Source: Delphinapterus leucas (lineage: Eukaryota > Chordata > Mammalia > Artiodactyla > Monodontidae). From it: a stretch of 64,000 bases of DNA. The stretch's first letter is position 1. Every line of letters begins with the position of its first letter. The translations under genes and the position numbers were made by a program. The stretch lies in assembly GCF_002288925.2 (NCBI RefSeq), contig NW_022097993.1, positions 8,090,185 to 8,154,184 of the forward strand, written 5' to 3'. Positions 1 to 11,831 of the stretch are shown piece after piece. The notes under the pieces were generated by a model, which saw nothing but the letters and a program-made list of their open reading frames with translations, searched no databases and was not told where the DNA came from.

Positions 1-1731
1 AGCGATATAAAATGTTCTTGAATTGGAAGAATCAATGTTGTGAAAATGACTATACTACCCAAAGCAATCTACAGATTCAATGCAATCCCTATCAAATTAC
101 CAATGGCATTTTTCACAGGATTAGAACAAAAATTTTACAATTTGTATGGAAACACAAATAGCCAAACCAATCTTGAGAAAGAAAAACGGAGATAGAGGAA
201 TCAGGCTCCCCAACTTCACACTATACTACAAAGCTACAGTCATCAAAACAGTATCATACTGGCACAAAAACAGAAATATAGCTCAAATGGAACAGGATGA
301 AAGTCCACGTACCTATGTTCACCTAACCTATAACAAAGGAGGAAAGAATATACAATGGAGAAAAGACAGTCTCTTCAATAAGTGGTGCTGGGAAAGCTGG
401 ACAGCTACATGTAAACAAATGAAATTAGAACACTCCCTAACACCATACACAAAAATAAACTCAAAATGGATTAAAGGCCCAAATGTAAGGCCAGATACTA
501 TGAAACTTTTCGAGGAAAACATAAGCAGAACACTCTTTGACATAAACCGCAGCAAGATCTTTTTCAATCCACCTCCTAGAGTAATAAAAATAAAAACAAA
601 AATAAACAAATGGGATATAATTAAACTTAAAAGGTTTTGCACAGCAAAGGAAACCATAAACAAAACAACAAGACAACTCTCTCAGAATGGGAGAAAATAT
701 TTGCAAATGAAGCAACCGACAAGGGATTAATCTCCAAAATATACAAACAACTTATAGAGCTCAATATCAAAAAAAACAAACAACCCAATCAAAAAATGGG
801 TGGACGATATAAATAGACATTTCTCCAAAGAAGACACAGATGACTAAAAAGCACATGGAAAGCTACTCAACATCACTGATCATTAGGGAAATGCAAATCA
901 AAACTAGAATCACCTCACACTGGTCAGAATGGTCATCATCAAAAAATCTACAAACAATAAATGCTGGAGAGGGTGTGGATTAAAGGGAACCCTCTTGCAG
1001 TGCTGGTGGGAATGTAAATTGATACAGCCACTATGGAGAACAGTATGAAGGTCCCTTAAAAAACTAAAATTAGAACTACCATATGACCCAGTAATCCCAG
1101 TACTGGGCATATACCCAGAGAAAAACATAATTCAAAAAGACACATGCACCCCAATGTTCATTGCAGCACTATTTACAATAGCCAGGACATGGAAGCAACC
1201 TAAATGTCCATTAACAGAGGAATGGATAAAGAAGGTGTGGTACATATATACAATGGAATATTACTCGGCCATAAAAAGGAATGAAATTGGGTCTTTTGTA
1301 GAGACATGGATGGACCTAGAGACTGTCATACAGAGTGAAGTAAGTCAGAAAAAGAAAAACAAATATCATATATTAACTCATATATGTGGAATCTGAAAAA
1401 CATGGTATAGATGATCTTATTTACAAAGGAGAAATAGAGACACAGACGTAGAGAATTAAACGTATGGATACCAAGGGGGAAAGGGGGTCGGTGGGATGAA
1501 CTGGGAGATTGGGATTGATATATATACACTACCGATACTTTGTATAAAATAGACAACTAATGAGAACCTACTGTATAACACAGGGAACTCTACTCAGTGC
1601 TCTGTGGTGACCTAAATGGGAAGGAAATTCAAAAAATAAGGGGATATATGTATATGTATAGCTGAATCACTTTGCTGTACAATAGAGACTAACACAATAT
1701 TGTAAAGCAACTATATTCCAGTAAAAAAAAA
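1..1731 (+). mobile_element. L1 LINE, 3' part (ORF2 end and 3' UTR)
   Basis: The sequence runs from the L1 ORF2 C-terminal region through the 3' UTR to an A-rich end at about 1725-1735. Reading-frame pieces at 146-730 and 1154-1396 encode typical ORF2p C-terminal text (e.g. YTMEYYSAIKRNE, WMDLETVIQSEVSQ) but in different frames, so the copy is dead. The 5' end is outside the window. It resembles the cetartiodactyl L1 at 59060-60770. Confidence 0.93.
146..1396 (+). pseudogene. L1 ORF2 C-terminal remnant
   Basis: Conceptual translation gives the L1 ORF2 protein C-terminal region in several frames, with frame changes between about 730 and 1154. There is no intact reverse transcriptase domain, and the protein cannot be made. 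Confidence 0.85.
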
Positions 1732-1739
1732 TTTTTAAA

Positions 1740-2055
1740 GAGCGAAAATAAAATATCTGTAGTGTTTGGGAATCAGCTGAAATTCTCCGAATCCCCTAAC
1801 TGAAATTTAATAAGGGACACAATGTTTACGCTCAGAACAATTCCATATTTCTCCATCTCCTGCATTTCTTTCTTTCCAACCTTTCCCCCTTTACTTCCTC
1901 TAACTCTAGTCCTATATCTTTCATGTGGAGACATTCTTAATTGCAGGTACTTCAAATTCTATCATTCAGTTAAACATTTGTGAATACTTAGAGAGTTAAA
2001 AGTAGTGTTAGGGGCTGTGAGAGATAAAGCATGAGTGTGATATCATCCAAAGTGT
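1740..2055. other. Intergenic, nothing recognised
   Basis: A/T-rich sequence between the L1 end and the LTR remnant. I see no gene, RNA or repeat I can name. Confidence 0.5.
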
Positions 2056-2059
2056 CAAA

Positions 2060-2340
2060 AAAACCCTGCTCACCTCTGAAACCAGTAGACGAACGCTTGC
2101 TTGCCTCTTTCCAGCTTGTAGACTGTTGGCAATCTTTGGCATTCCTAGGCTTGCAGCCGTGTAACTCAAATCTCTGCCCTTGTCATTACGTGGCGTCCTC
2201 CCTGTGTGCCTCTGTCTTCACGTAGCTGTCTTCTCATTATGCAACAACCCTATTTCCAAATAAGGTCACATTCTAAAGTACCGAGGGTTAGGACGTCCAC
2301 ATATCTTTTGCGGAACATCATTCAATCTGTAACAGGGGCT
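2060..2340 (-). mobile_element. MLT1-like LTR remnant (ERVL-MaLR)
   Basis: The plus strand shows the antisense of the common MLT1 text: CTTCCAGCTTGT, CTCTGCCC, TGCCTCTGTCTTCACGT and ATTTCCAAATAAGGTCACAT, followed by GGGTTAGGACGTCCACATAT. This is an ancient non-coding solo LTR fragment. Boundaries are approximate. Confidence 0.65.
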
Positions 2341-4790
2341 CAACTAGAAAACCTCTTAACCCCTACTATTTTTACCAATTTAAAAAGTGTCAGTCCCTAA
2401 TGATCATGTGCCTTGCTTAACAACTCTAGGGACCATGTAGTCACCAGCATCTGAGTTAGGGATGTTCTATTTGATTCCCCTTGATATTGTGCCAAAGTCT
2501 ACCCACTTGTAACAATTCTACAACATAAGCTTGAAGCTGGCAACCTCTGGGAAACTGGAAGAAAAGTGTTAGAGTCTACATGGTTTCTTTCACCAGCTAT
2601 GTGTCCCCCGCATCCGTTCATCTTTCATCCTGACACCCTTGTGGCTTCTCTGCCCCATATGGACTCCAGTTGGTCTTCCTTCTTAAACTGTGACATTGGT
2701 AACCGGGCAAAACACCCTGAAACGTGTAGGCTCTACTGAAGCGAATCACCTCCCTTGTTGAGAAACTGGAGGCATTTCTTCTCTCTTGCCACTGACTCAT
2801 ACTTTGTTTAGCCATCAGGGCTTTTTCACGTGTTCTGCCAGTTAATGTCTCCCTCATCCTAAACTCATGCCGTTGTCTAAACTTCGAGAAGATTGAGGTA
2901 ACAAAAGGGAATAAAAGCCAGCTACCAATCAGAGCAGAGAATCTTCCAAAGTCCTCTCATCACTCCTCCACCCTGGGGACGTGACCTCAGAGCAGAACAG
3001 ACGGAAGAGAGAAAGCTCTGACTGCCAGCTCATGGGAGAAAAAGAGGAAGCTGAACGCAAAAGGAGAGCTATAGTACTTGCTAATTCCTGAGGGGGAGTC
3101 CCTGACAGACAAAGTGGAGATGGTGGGAACGTCAGAATGGAGAACAGAGATGAAAGGCTGCAGAAGAAGAGGGAGATGCCCTAAAGAGAGCCTCAGGGAT
3201 CCAGCCACGAGTTGCTCCGCCAGCACAGGAAGTGTCCTCGTGGGGACAATGCAAAGTCTGGGAGGTGGTGCCTCTCCTTCCTGTACAGCCTGATGGGACA
3301 ACGTAACTAGATCAAGGGGCACAATTCCCCCATATCTGAATCTCCATAATCTGGATTCGACACTGGTAATCTTGAATACATTGTTACTTGAACCTTCTTC
3401 GAGGCCCCATTTTGAATCGCCTTAGCAGAAATGATGACCAAGCAGGAGCAGAAAGGAGAAGAGAACCCATCAATCCCAGCCAAGCACTCCCTCCGGTCCA
3501 CTGTGAGCATCAGAAATGATATCAGAGCAGGCTGTGGGCTTCAGAGGGACCCACCCAGAGGCAACAACTCGGCTGGAGAATCCTCTTCCTTCCTACCCAA
3601 AGTTATGCATGTAAATACAGCCAAAGCTATCCACTGACACATACAGACGTAGAGTCACGACCATAACTTATTAAGCACCTCATACATACCAGATATTGCA
3701 AAACCTGCCCAAGATCACACTCTTGGTACAGGTGCTGGGGTCTCTGGGAATGCAATACATAGCATCCTTCATCGCCATTTGGTGGGGACAAAAGTCAGCC
3801 GATGAAGGAACAAAAATATCCACTCTATCCCTGATAAAGTTCAAGTTGGAGGACACAGCTTGGTGCAAGAATCGAGTGGACTTGCCCAAGGAAGACCATT
3901 TCTGGCTGGACTTCCTCCCCCATCCCAGGCAGGACTGGGCCCTGCAAGACGTGGTCAGTGCAAGGGAACCAAGCAGGGTGTCCGTGTGGGACCCCAGATG
4001 GAGAAGCGGTGGGCTGCATCCACTGTGGCCGGTGCACTCTTCCTAACATGACAGATCAGAAAGATCTCTGTCTCCTTTGGGGTGGAGTGAGTTTAGGGAA
4101 AGAGAGAACCTGAGAACATTTAGGGAAAATTCCACCCCACAAACACCAGAGGGGAAGAGAGTCTCCCCTCTGACAAGAGGCAAAGCCAAGATTGGAGCCC
4201 AGGTCTGCCTGGCACCAAAGCCCATGCTCTTAACCACTGTGTATCTATATCTGAATGTGTCTAACAAACTACTTCAGGGAGGGCTACCAGGAGTCCATTT
4301 GCTTGAAGATTTGGGGGAGATGAGAGAAAGAGATTGTGTATGTCAGAAGGAAGGTACGTTGGGAGGAGAGTATGGTGTCTGTACCTCACGGCGTGCAGTC
4401 CAGCCGCCTGGACTTACGTTTGAGCCAGAGAGTGAGAAAGAGAGGCAGCTACAAGCAGACATTGAAAGAACAGCTTCTACTGAACACTCTGTGAGCTCAG
4501 CGCCACAAGCAGACCCTCTCTGTCCAAGGGACAAAGTATAGCACAGAGTCAGGGAGAAAAACTCCCCACTTCAGTGTGGAAATGAGTGTAGCTTTGGAGC
4601 AATGAGGACTCCAGAGAACACAGCTCCTCTTTGGTTCAGTGACAGAAGTGGCAGGGGCAATGGAGGCGTGCTGGGCACCAGGGCCAACACCACCATGCTC
4701 ACAGCCCCTGAACTGCAGAGAAGATGGCGACACCAGGTGTACCAGTAAGGAAGAAGTTGGCTGAATATAATAGAATTAACTTACTTTAAA
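2341..4790. other. Intergenic, no gene recognised
   Basis: Several short open frames on both strands have no similarity I recognise and no splice or start context. A weak MIR-like stretch may lie near 3660-3750. Nothing else can be named. Confidence 0.5.
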
Positions 4791-4795
4791 ACTTG

Positions 4796-5280
4796 TGTAT
4801 TAGTTTTCTATTGCTGTGCAGCCAATTACCATAAACTTTAGTGGCTTCAAACAGCACACATTTGTTCTCAGCTTCTGTGAGTCAAGAGTCTGGGCACTTA
4901 GCAGGACTCACTGTCTAGTCTCACATGGCTATAATCAAAGCATCAGCTGGGGCTGCAATCTCTACTAAGGCTCAACTGGAGAAGGACCCACTTCTGTGTG
5001 TAGAACTCAGGTCCTTACAGCTATAGAGGCTTCATTCTCTTGCTGGCTGGAGGCTGGAGGTTGCCCTCAGCTCCTAAAAGCTGCTCTCAGTTCCTTGGTG
5101 TCTGGGCCTCCCACCATCACAGCCCACAACATGGCAGCTCACATCTTCAGAAAAGGCAGGAGAGACTCCAGCTAAAGGGGCACTACCGTCTCATAGACAT
5201 CCTGTCGCCTTTGCCATATTCTGTTGGCTTGAAGCAAGTCACAAGTCACATTCACACTAAAGGGTAGAAGGTCCACAATG
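4796..5280. mobile_element. Ancient LTR-like interspersed repeat, family unresolved
   Basis: It starts TGTATTAGTTTTCTATTGCT and continues ACCATAAACTTTAGTGGCTT, wording common to a widespread old mammalian repeat seen antisense in many introns. I think it is an LTR/MaLR-type remnant but cannot assign the family by eye. Confidence 0.5.
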
Positions 5281-5299
5281 GCATGAAAACCACTACATA

Positions 5300-5485
5300 T
5301 TCCGGTGGTTCCCAGCCTGAAATGATTATCAATGAGGGGGAGTTCAACAATCCGATTCAGAACCTAATCCTACACCTACTGAATTAGGATTTCCTAGAAG
5401 ACCAAGGTTTTTTGGTTAAACCAAGTCCTTTAGGGGAGTCTGATAATCATTCAAGTTTGGAAACTACTGTTATAGACATTTTCAA
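5300..5485. mobile_element. MER5-like hAT DNA transposon remnant
   Basis: The ends resemble the MER5 termini (GGTGGTTCCCAGCC at the left, GTTTGGAAACTACTG at the right) and the interior has CTACTGAATTAGGA. It is a degenerate, non-coding copy. Confidence 0.45.
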
Positions 5486-5673
5486 AAAAATAGTTACTAC
5501 ATCTTTCCCCAGTCTCCAACCTAAGTTTCCTAGGGTTGAGATAACAGATTTGTTAATATCTGCCCAGTGATTCCAATGACTTTTTGTTTAAGGATGTCAT
5601 TAAATTAATCATATTAAATTAACTGACATTACCAGGTGATGTAGAAGTGCCCATCCAGCATCATTTAGCCAAG

Positions 5674-5882
5674 GAGTTTCACAACCTCGGAACTATTGAT
5701 ATTTTGCCCCTGTTGATACTTGGCCTTTGCTGTGGGTGTGCACCGTAGGATGTCTAGCAGAATTCTTGGTCTCTACCCACTAGATGCCAGTAGCACTACC
5801 TCCAGCTGTGACAACGAAAGCTACCTCCAATCACTGCCAAGTGTCACCTGGGGTCAAAATCAGCCCCAACTGAGAACCACCA
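5674..5882 (-). mobile_element. MER20 hAT-Charlie element
   Basis: The text matches MER20 nearly end to end: TTTCACAACCTCGGAACTAT, TAGGATGTCTAGCAG, CTCTACCCACTAGATGCCAG and CAACTGAGAACCACCAT. This is a 0.2 kb non-autonomous eutherian DNA transposon; the family is known to supply regulatory elements in some tissues. Confidence 0.75.
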
Positions 5883-6149
5883 TACTATCCTTAACATTTC
5901 ACAGAAGCTCAGAAAGTTCATGGCAGGAAAAGTGTTAACAGTAGAAAATCAAGAAAATATACCTGAAAGGTTAGGCTGTGGTTACAAGAGTCCATGCCTC
6001 CATTCTCCTGGGTACACAAACTGTGCATTCTATATTTCTGTACAATTTCCAGAAGTTGAGTGGGCCCCTCACCTCACATGTTTCATTTGTGTATCATTTA
6101 CCTCTCCACCAAACCCACTCCAACACCAAACACAAAGAATGAGGAAGGA

Positions 6150-6280
6150 GGGTCTTCCCTGGTGGTCCAGTGGTTAAGAATCTGCGCTGCCAATGCAGGG
6201 GGCGTGGGTTCAATCCCTGGTCGGGGAACTAGGATCCCACATGCCGCGTGGCCAAAAGATAAAAAAAATAATAATAATAG
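6150..6280 (+). mobile_element. CHR-2-type tRNA-derived SINE (short)
   Basis: It starts GGTCTTCCCTGGTGGTCCAG and has the B-box-like GGGTTCAATCCCTGG, then GGGGAACTAGGATCCCACAT and an A/T-rich tail. It is the short CHR form shared by cetaceans and ruminants and lies just downstream of the CD109 3' UTR. Confidence 0.88.
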
Positions 6281-6583
6281 GGGAAATAATAGGTGTGGCG
6301 TATACGGAAACTCTGTAGTATTTTCACAACATTTCTGTAAATCTAAATCTATTCTGAAATTTAAAGCTTCTTTAAAAAACACAAAAGTGAGGCAGCGGCT
6401 GGTGGTCAAGCTTCTCTCCTCTCACTCATGTCAAACTCTTGAACACAATAATCCCTCCTCAAACCCACCCTCAGACATCCCACGCCTCACCATTAAATAG
6501 GTTTAGGTAAAGGAGATGTGCTACAGATGTGATTTAAGCTAAAATAAGAACAACACTGGCAGTAATCGATGGAAATTTTCATT

Positions 6584-6589
6584 TTTATT
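6584..6589 (-). terminator. CD109: Candidate distal poly(A) signal AATAAA
   Basis: The minus strand reads ATCAATAAAAATG here. Cleavage would fall at about 6565-6575. It lies at the edge of the repeat-poor block, just above the first intergenic SINE, which fits the end of the 3' UTR. Confidence 0.5.
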
Positions 6590-9500
6590 GATAAACCATG
6601 ATTTCCTATTTAACAGATCATCAAGTACAATTAACAACAACACTTTAACATTTAAAATTTAAACATTCAGAATCACCCTGGTTCAATATACAAAGCTTTA
6701 GTTTCTGGGAAAATGATGTTTTATTTCAACAGTATCCTTCTTATATGCAAAACAGCTTCTCAAAATAGAAGATTTGTGAATAAAATCTTATAAAGCTTCC
6801 TGTGTACAAAAGAAATCAACTCTACTGTATCAACTGCACCTTAGTAAAAGTCCAAAACATAAAGGCTTGAAGGACCAGAACAGAGCCACATTCTATTAAA
6901 TCTATCAAAGACAAATCTTAATGATCTATAAATGGAACATGGAACTATCCTATACCACGGATTCAATACCCTGGCAGAAGAGTGGTAAACCGTGGCCTCG
7001 TGACAACATGGACAGAATTATTCTTAAATATGTAGTAACATATATATCAATATCATCCCTATTACAAAGACACACACATACCAATGTGTAAATGTCCTGT
7101 GAAGTGCGAAACTCGGAAATCATCTAGGAAATATGTTTTCCTGTATTACAACCACTGAAATGAAATGGCAACATTTTAGTGAATGATGCAATGTGGCACT
7201 GTCTTTTGACGAGGCACGTGAAAACACAACTCAATGGCTAGAAATAGTTTTGAAACAAGCCTACTCACAACCAATATACACTTAATTACAAATGTATATT
7301 TACTGTTTAGTTTCCTAAAGAAAGTGGTATAACGGTTCTTTATTCAAAGTAGTGATAAAAAAAAAATTGTACCTCGAATTACTCCCAATACAACTTAAGA
7401 TATTTAACATTAACACGAATATCATTTGAATAGATGATAGGAAATTTTTAAGTTCTTAAAGGTGCTATGCTTTACTGGAACTTGAAAAAAAAATCAGAAT
7501 ATTCTTCTGTCTAACAGAAGACTCTACTGAGACTACGTAAAGTCCTGAATCTTATCCAAGAGTCAGTCCACTTACTGTGTCTCAGATTTTAGAAGCGCAA
7601 GTAAATGATGCAGCCAAGAAGATGTAATGGCACCTGGACCCATGGGAGCCACTTGATGAACACCAAATTAAGTACTGTCCTTACGTTAAGGAACCTTGTC
7701 AAGGAGGTATTTACAACATATTTTTATAGAAAACAGTATTAAACTTCAATCAAGCAAATTAGAAAAAGTGAGGCTGTTAAAAAGAACTCCAGATTACATG
7801 CTGGAAGGCTAATAATGGCTCCTTTAAAGAATGACGAAGAAACATCATAGCTCCAATTGTCATAGGACAGCCAGAAATGCTGAATGATATCAAATTGAAT
7901 TATATCAAAATAATTGAATTGTATCAAAATAAAGATAACTAGCATTATATTGCCAGAATATTTATAACTAAATTTAACATAAAAAGAAATTACAGTTAAA
8001 TACAACTTTTAAAAAAAATAATGACACCCAGACTCAAAAAAAATGGGAGCAGGGGGAATTACGCTATGTACGATTCTGAAAATTCCCACGTGTGGAATAC
8101 AGCATTGCATATATAAGTAACAAACTGTTAGGCAATAAGCGTATATCTGGATTTTATATTAACACAATGCTCCACAGATTATAATATAACCAAAATACTA
8201 AACCAAAGATGTTATTGTTAGAATATTTTAAAAAAACATAAAGTATAATAGGACCACACAATAAAAGGAAGCATTTCATTGACCCAGCGTATTTTAATGG
8301 GCTTTAACTTCTTTTTTAGAATTATAACTGAAGGCAATAAGATGGTGAAACCAAATATAATAGCGTTGCTCTGTCCTTGAAGTACGTGGCTACTAGTTAT
8401 TCCTAAAGTTCCGTGTCTGGAATCATTGGCCAGTCAAAACTGGAAGTCACACATGCTGCTGTCTTAATGAGGTTCCCACTCAGTGGAAAAGAAGTGGGGA
8501 CTTTAAATTAGTTCATATCAGAAAGTGAAATTGATGGCATTCTAAAGGGAAAGTTTCAACATCAGCAAACTTAAAGGTAAAAAGAGATTTTTAGTATTAT
8601 TACTCGTAGCATGTGAAGAAAAAAAGTCGATACTGTCAATTATTACTACTATGTGTCCTCCTTTCCCCCTAATGCCTGTGGCTTTTTCGTCCCTTTTAAT
8701 CCAAGCGCACTGCTGCAGCAGAGCCAGCGCTCTGAGAGGCGTGACAGAGGAAGACGCCTGCGTCCGCAATGCCCCATGCACCTCCAGCTGCGCTGACCCT
8801 CTCCCCCTTCCTTCTTCTCTTCTTCCTCAATCCCTTCCTTCTCCTCTCTTTTAATACATTTATAATAAAAAGAGATGCATTACAACATGAGTTACAAGGT
8901 GAATTTTTCATCTGAAATAATTCACAAAAACTATTAGAGTTCTAGTTTTTAAATGAGGAAATATGGTTTAAAAAAGCTACAAACATGGTTTAAAAAACCT
9001 ACAAACTGTCTTCCAATAGCTTTCCATTCTGGTGTTTCCTAAAATATTACACTAGAAGTCCGGTATGAACAGAATATAAGCTACGGAATATAAACTATTT
9101 ACGGTTAGTCTGAGGCTCTCTGGGCAGCGAGGGGGTATCCCTTGCCAACACACTCCTCCAACTTCGTTCTAAGATACTTTCATCTCCAAACAAGTCCTAA
9201 GCATATAAAAGCCGAAACCCCGCACAGGAAAGCCCAAACCCGAGTTCCTTTTTCAGATCGGATTGTTTCAAAGGTGTAACACAATGAAAAACTTTTCCCC
9301 ACTTGAAAGTAAATACAAGAAAATTATGTGTTTGATATTCAACTGCTCTCTCTCCATAGACCACCCTCTGAGGATCTATTTTCTACATTTAGGTTTCAAG
9401 CTTTAAAAACCTGAATGTTAGTCATTCCTACCTTTGTGTCCAAAATATCCATAAGCATTCCATGAACATCCACTCCACTGTAATTTAAGTTTACTAAAAT

Positions 9501-9738
9501 AAAAACATTCTTTTTAAAATTTACTTTAAAATATATTATTTGCATACTTTATTTTTGGATTTATTTTTAAACAGTTGAAAATACTGCAATGCAGCTTCTT
9601 TGGAGCCCATGGTGATTACGTTTCTACATCCCCTTGAGAGAAATGCGGAGTTCAGGAGTGAAATTAAACCAATTTTTAGATTTAGTAAAAAATCTTTAAA
9701 TTTTTTGGATATATCTAAAATATTTCAATGTATTTCAA

Positions 9739-9826
9739 ATGAAAAGAAGAAAGGAAGAAGGGGAGGGAAGGCAGGATGAAACAAAGGTGAGAAAAGAGGA
9801 AAAACAGGGAAGGGGGAAGAAAGGAA
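9739..9826. repeat. Polypurine tract in the 3' UTR
   Basis: About 88 bases are almost only A and G on the plus strand (pyrimidines in the mRNA). It is low-complexity sequence. Confidence 0.7.
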
Positions 9827-10692
9827 TCTTTCCTTACAACTTCACCCAGATAAATGAATATTATCCTTCCGAATACAGGGTAACCCATGACACAGGGGCT
9901 CAAAATTCAAGAATCTTCTATAAGATTCAGAGCAAGCGTTAGATGTCACTGGACAGCTGCTGGTCTGACACTCAGACACCTGAATCTAGAAGGTTCCACA
10001 GGACCCTGGCCAACACCGTACAGTACTTCACATCTCTCTGATCCCTGTCAAACCCCAGCTTCTTTCCCAGACCATGGGGAGGTCCAGTCTGCTACACCTC
10101 ATACAGGATTTTGTTGTGCCCCTGGCTTAGCATCCCCCATGACTCACATGTGCCTCCTGGTCTAGGATCTTCTGGTCCAAGTCACGTAAGGCACGTGTTG
10201 CAATGCCCTCTGACCCCCAGCCTGAACAGAGCCCACATGTGGGGCTGAGGACGCAGAGGAGGGCACCCGGGGCCTCTCTTGGTACTTCCCAGCAACCTCA
10301 ACCTCTGAGCCGCCGGCAACACAGCGAAGCCGGTCTCTCTCTGCTTCTCTCCAGAGGGAAAACAGAGGAAGAGTAAGGGCTGGGGTGTGTGACTACATCT
10401 GGAGTGGAACAACACCATTTCCCTTTAAAAGAAAAAAAATCACCACCTCCATCCTAAAGAAAGAAATTATATCTGATTAAGAAGGATGTACTGAGACCAC
10501 TGGGATGGGTGGTGTAGGTGGAGGGTTAGGGCGGATACAGAAGGGACAGAACAAGCTCCTCCCATGGGTTTGTTTCCTCCCAGTTCCCAGGAAATCCATC
10601 GTTAATACTAAAGTAGACACTGATGTATAGCAGTGCTTAAGAACCCAGGCTCATTTCCTCTAGAAAATGAAAAGAATCATCTAAAATAACAC

Positions 10693-10698
10693 ATTTAT
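10693..10698 (-). terminator. CD109: Candidate proximal poly(A) signal AATAAA
   Basis: The minus strand reads CCAGAATAAATGTG about 280 nt after the stop codon. Use here would give a short 3' UTR isoform. AATAAA also occurs by chance in A/T-rich DNA, so this is only a candidate. Confidence 0.3.
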
Positions 10699-10978
10699 TC
10701 TGGAGAAAATAACACCTCCAAAAGAATCCTAAAAGATTTTAAGAGGGGGAAATAAAAGAATACAGCTGCAATAATTCTGATTTTTTGTTCCACACAGAAG
10801 TCAGGGGAAGAACTCCATGCAGCTACACATACAAGGACCAGTTGTACACCCCCATCCCATCCCATAAAAAGAAAAACATTAATTTTCAAAACAGAGGCAA
10901 TATTTGCTTATGAAAACAAGACAATCACATGTGACTTCTAGAAATGAAAGTGTTACGCGGAGTCTTTAAAAAAATAAA

Positions 10979-11154
10979 TCACAGCCAACACTGCAAAGAG
11001 AACAGAAGCATGAAGCAGACAAGGAGACAGGCGTTAGGGTGAGAAAGGGAGGCCGAGGCCGCGCTGTCACAGGGGCCGCAGGCATGTGCGTCCCCACAGA
11101 GGTCACAGGAGGACAGCTGTGCTCTGGAGTTGTAGCTTCTCACCGCTTGCCGCC
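10979..11154 (-). CDS. CD109: CD109 exon 33, last coding exon with GPI signal
   Basis: The coding part is 176 nt (2 + 57 codons + TGA), acceptor TTGAACAG. It begins RRQAVRSYNS, then RAQLSSCDLCGDAHACGPC with the same Cys spacing as human (CDLCSDVQGCRPC). It ends in a small-residue segment DSAASAS, a short spacer and a hydrophobic tail NACLLVCFMLLFSLQCWL with no charged residues. That is the architecture of a GPI-anchor signal. The tail differs from human in sequence but keeps length and hydrophobicity and ends WL. Stop codon TGA is at 10981-10979. Confidence 0.96.
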
Positions 11155-11769
11155 CTGTTCAAAGAAGCAGATGTTGGTTTACATGCCTCCTTTGTTTAGA
11201 AGCATTTACTTTGCCAAAACTTAAGAGCATTTCGATACACTTTTCTGAGTTTTCCGTTCTTCACATAATTATATTTTTCTTTACAAGAAACAACTGAAAT
11301 ACTCAAGAGGGGCCCAAACTACCAAGTCCAAGAGAGAAACAATGCTTTGAGTCCAGTTTCTGTACCTCCAGCAGCTGGCCAGCATTAAAAGAGAGAAAAT
11401 AGACCACAGCTGCATGCCGCAGTTCAACCGCAACCTGAAACTCTTCCTGGAACAGGAAAGACTGTAAATTGAGGATGTTTTAACCCCCTTGAGAATTTAT
11501 TTTAGGGTGACATTTTCTATGCATTCAAGTAAGGTTCTACTCATTGGAACTACTGAAGAGAAATATTTACCATGGACTTCATTTTAAAATGCAGAAGTGT
11601 GAAGAGAACTCTACCTATGTGATGCCTTGTTTCAGTGTTTTAAAACGTTAAGCTCTCTAAAACTATTCAACTTGGGTAAATTTTATAGTACGAGCTAATA
11701 TTTTTTAAAAACTATATAAAGCACCAATAGCACTACAGTAACCTTACTATAAAGCATAAATGATTTTTA

Positions 11770-11831
11770 TTTTTACAATTTTTAAAAATTGTAAAAAATT
11801 TGTAAAAAATACAATTGTATTTTTTTACAAA
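11770..11831. repeat. Two adjacent A/T-rich inverted repeats
   Basis: 11770-11797 is a perfect 28-nt palindrome with ACAATTTTTAAAAATTGT at its centre. 11799-11831 is a second palindrome centred on ACAATTGT, with one unpaired base in the arms. Both could extrude as cruciforms or fold in RNA. Confidence 0.8.

Larger units (their letters stand above)
6565..10978 (-). other. CD109: Probable CD109 3' UTR
   Basis: This block of about 4.4 kb directly follows the stop codon. I recognise no SINE, L1 or LTR in it, in sharp contrast to the introns and intergenic DNA around it. It is A/T-rich, contains a polypurine tract and a pyrimidine-rich stretch at 8795-8850, and ends near an AATAAA in the gene's orientation. 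Human CD109 also has a 3' UTR of several kb. The boundary is inferred; transcript data would settle it. Confidence 0.65.

Noticed and set aside
4077..4541. 154-residue open frame on the plus strand
   Set aside because: No recognisable family, splice sites or codon pattern. Such lengths occur by chance in G/C-richer intergenic DNA.
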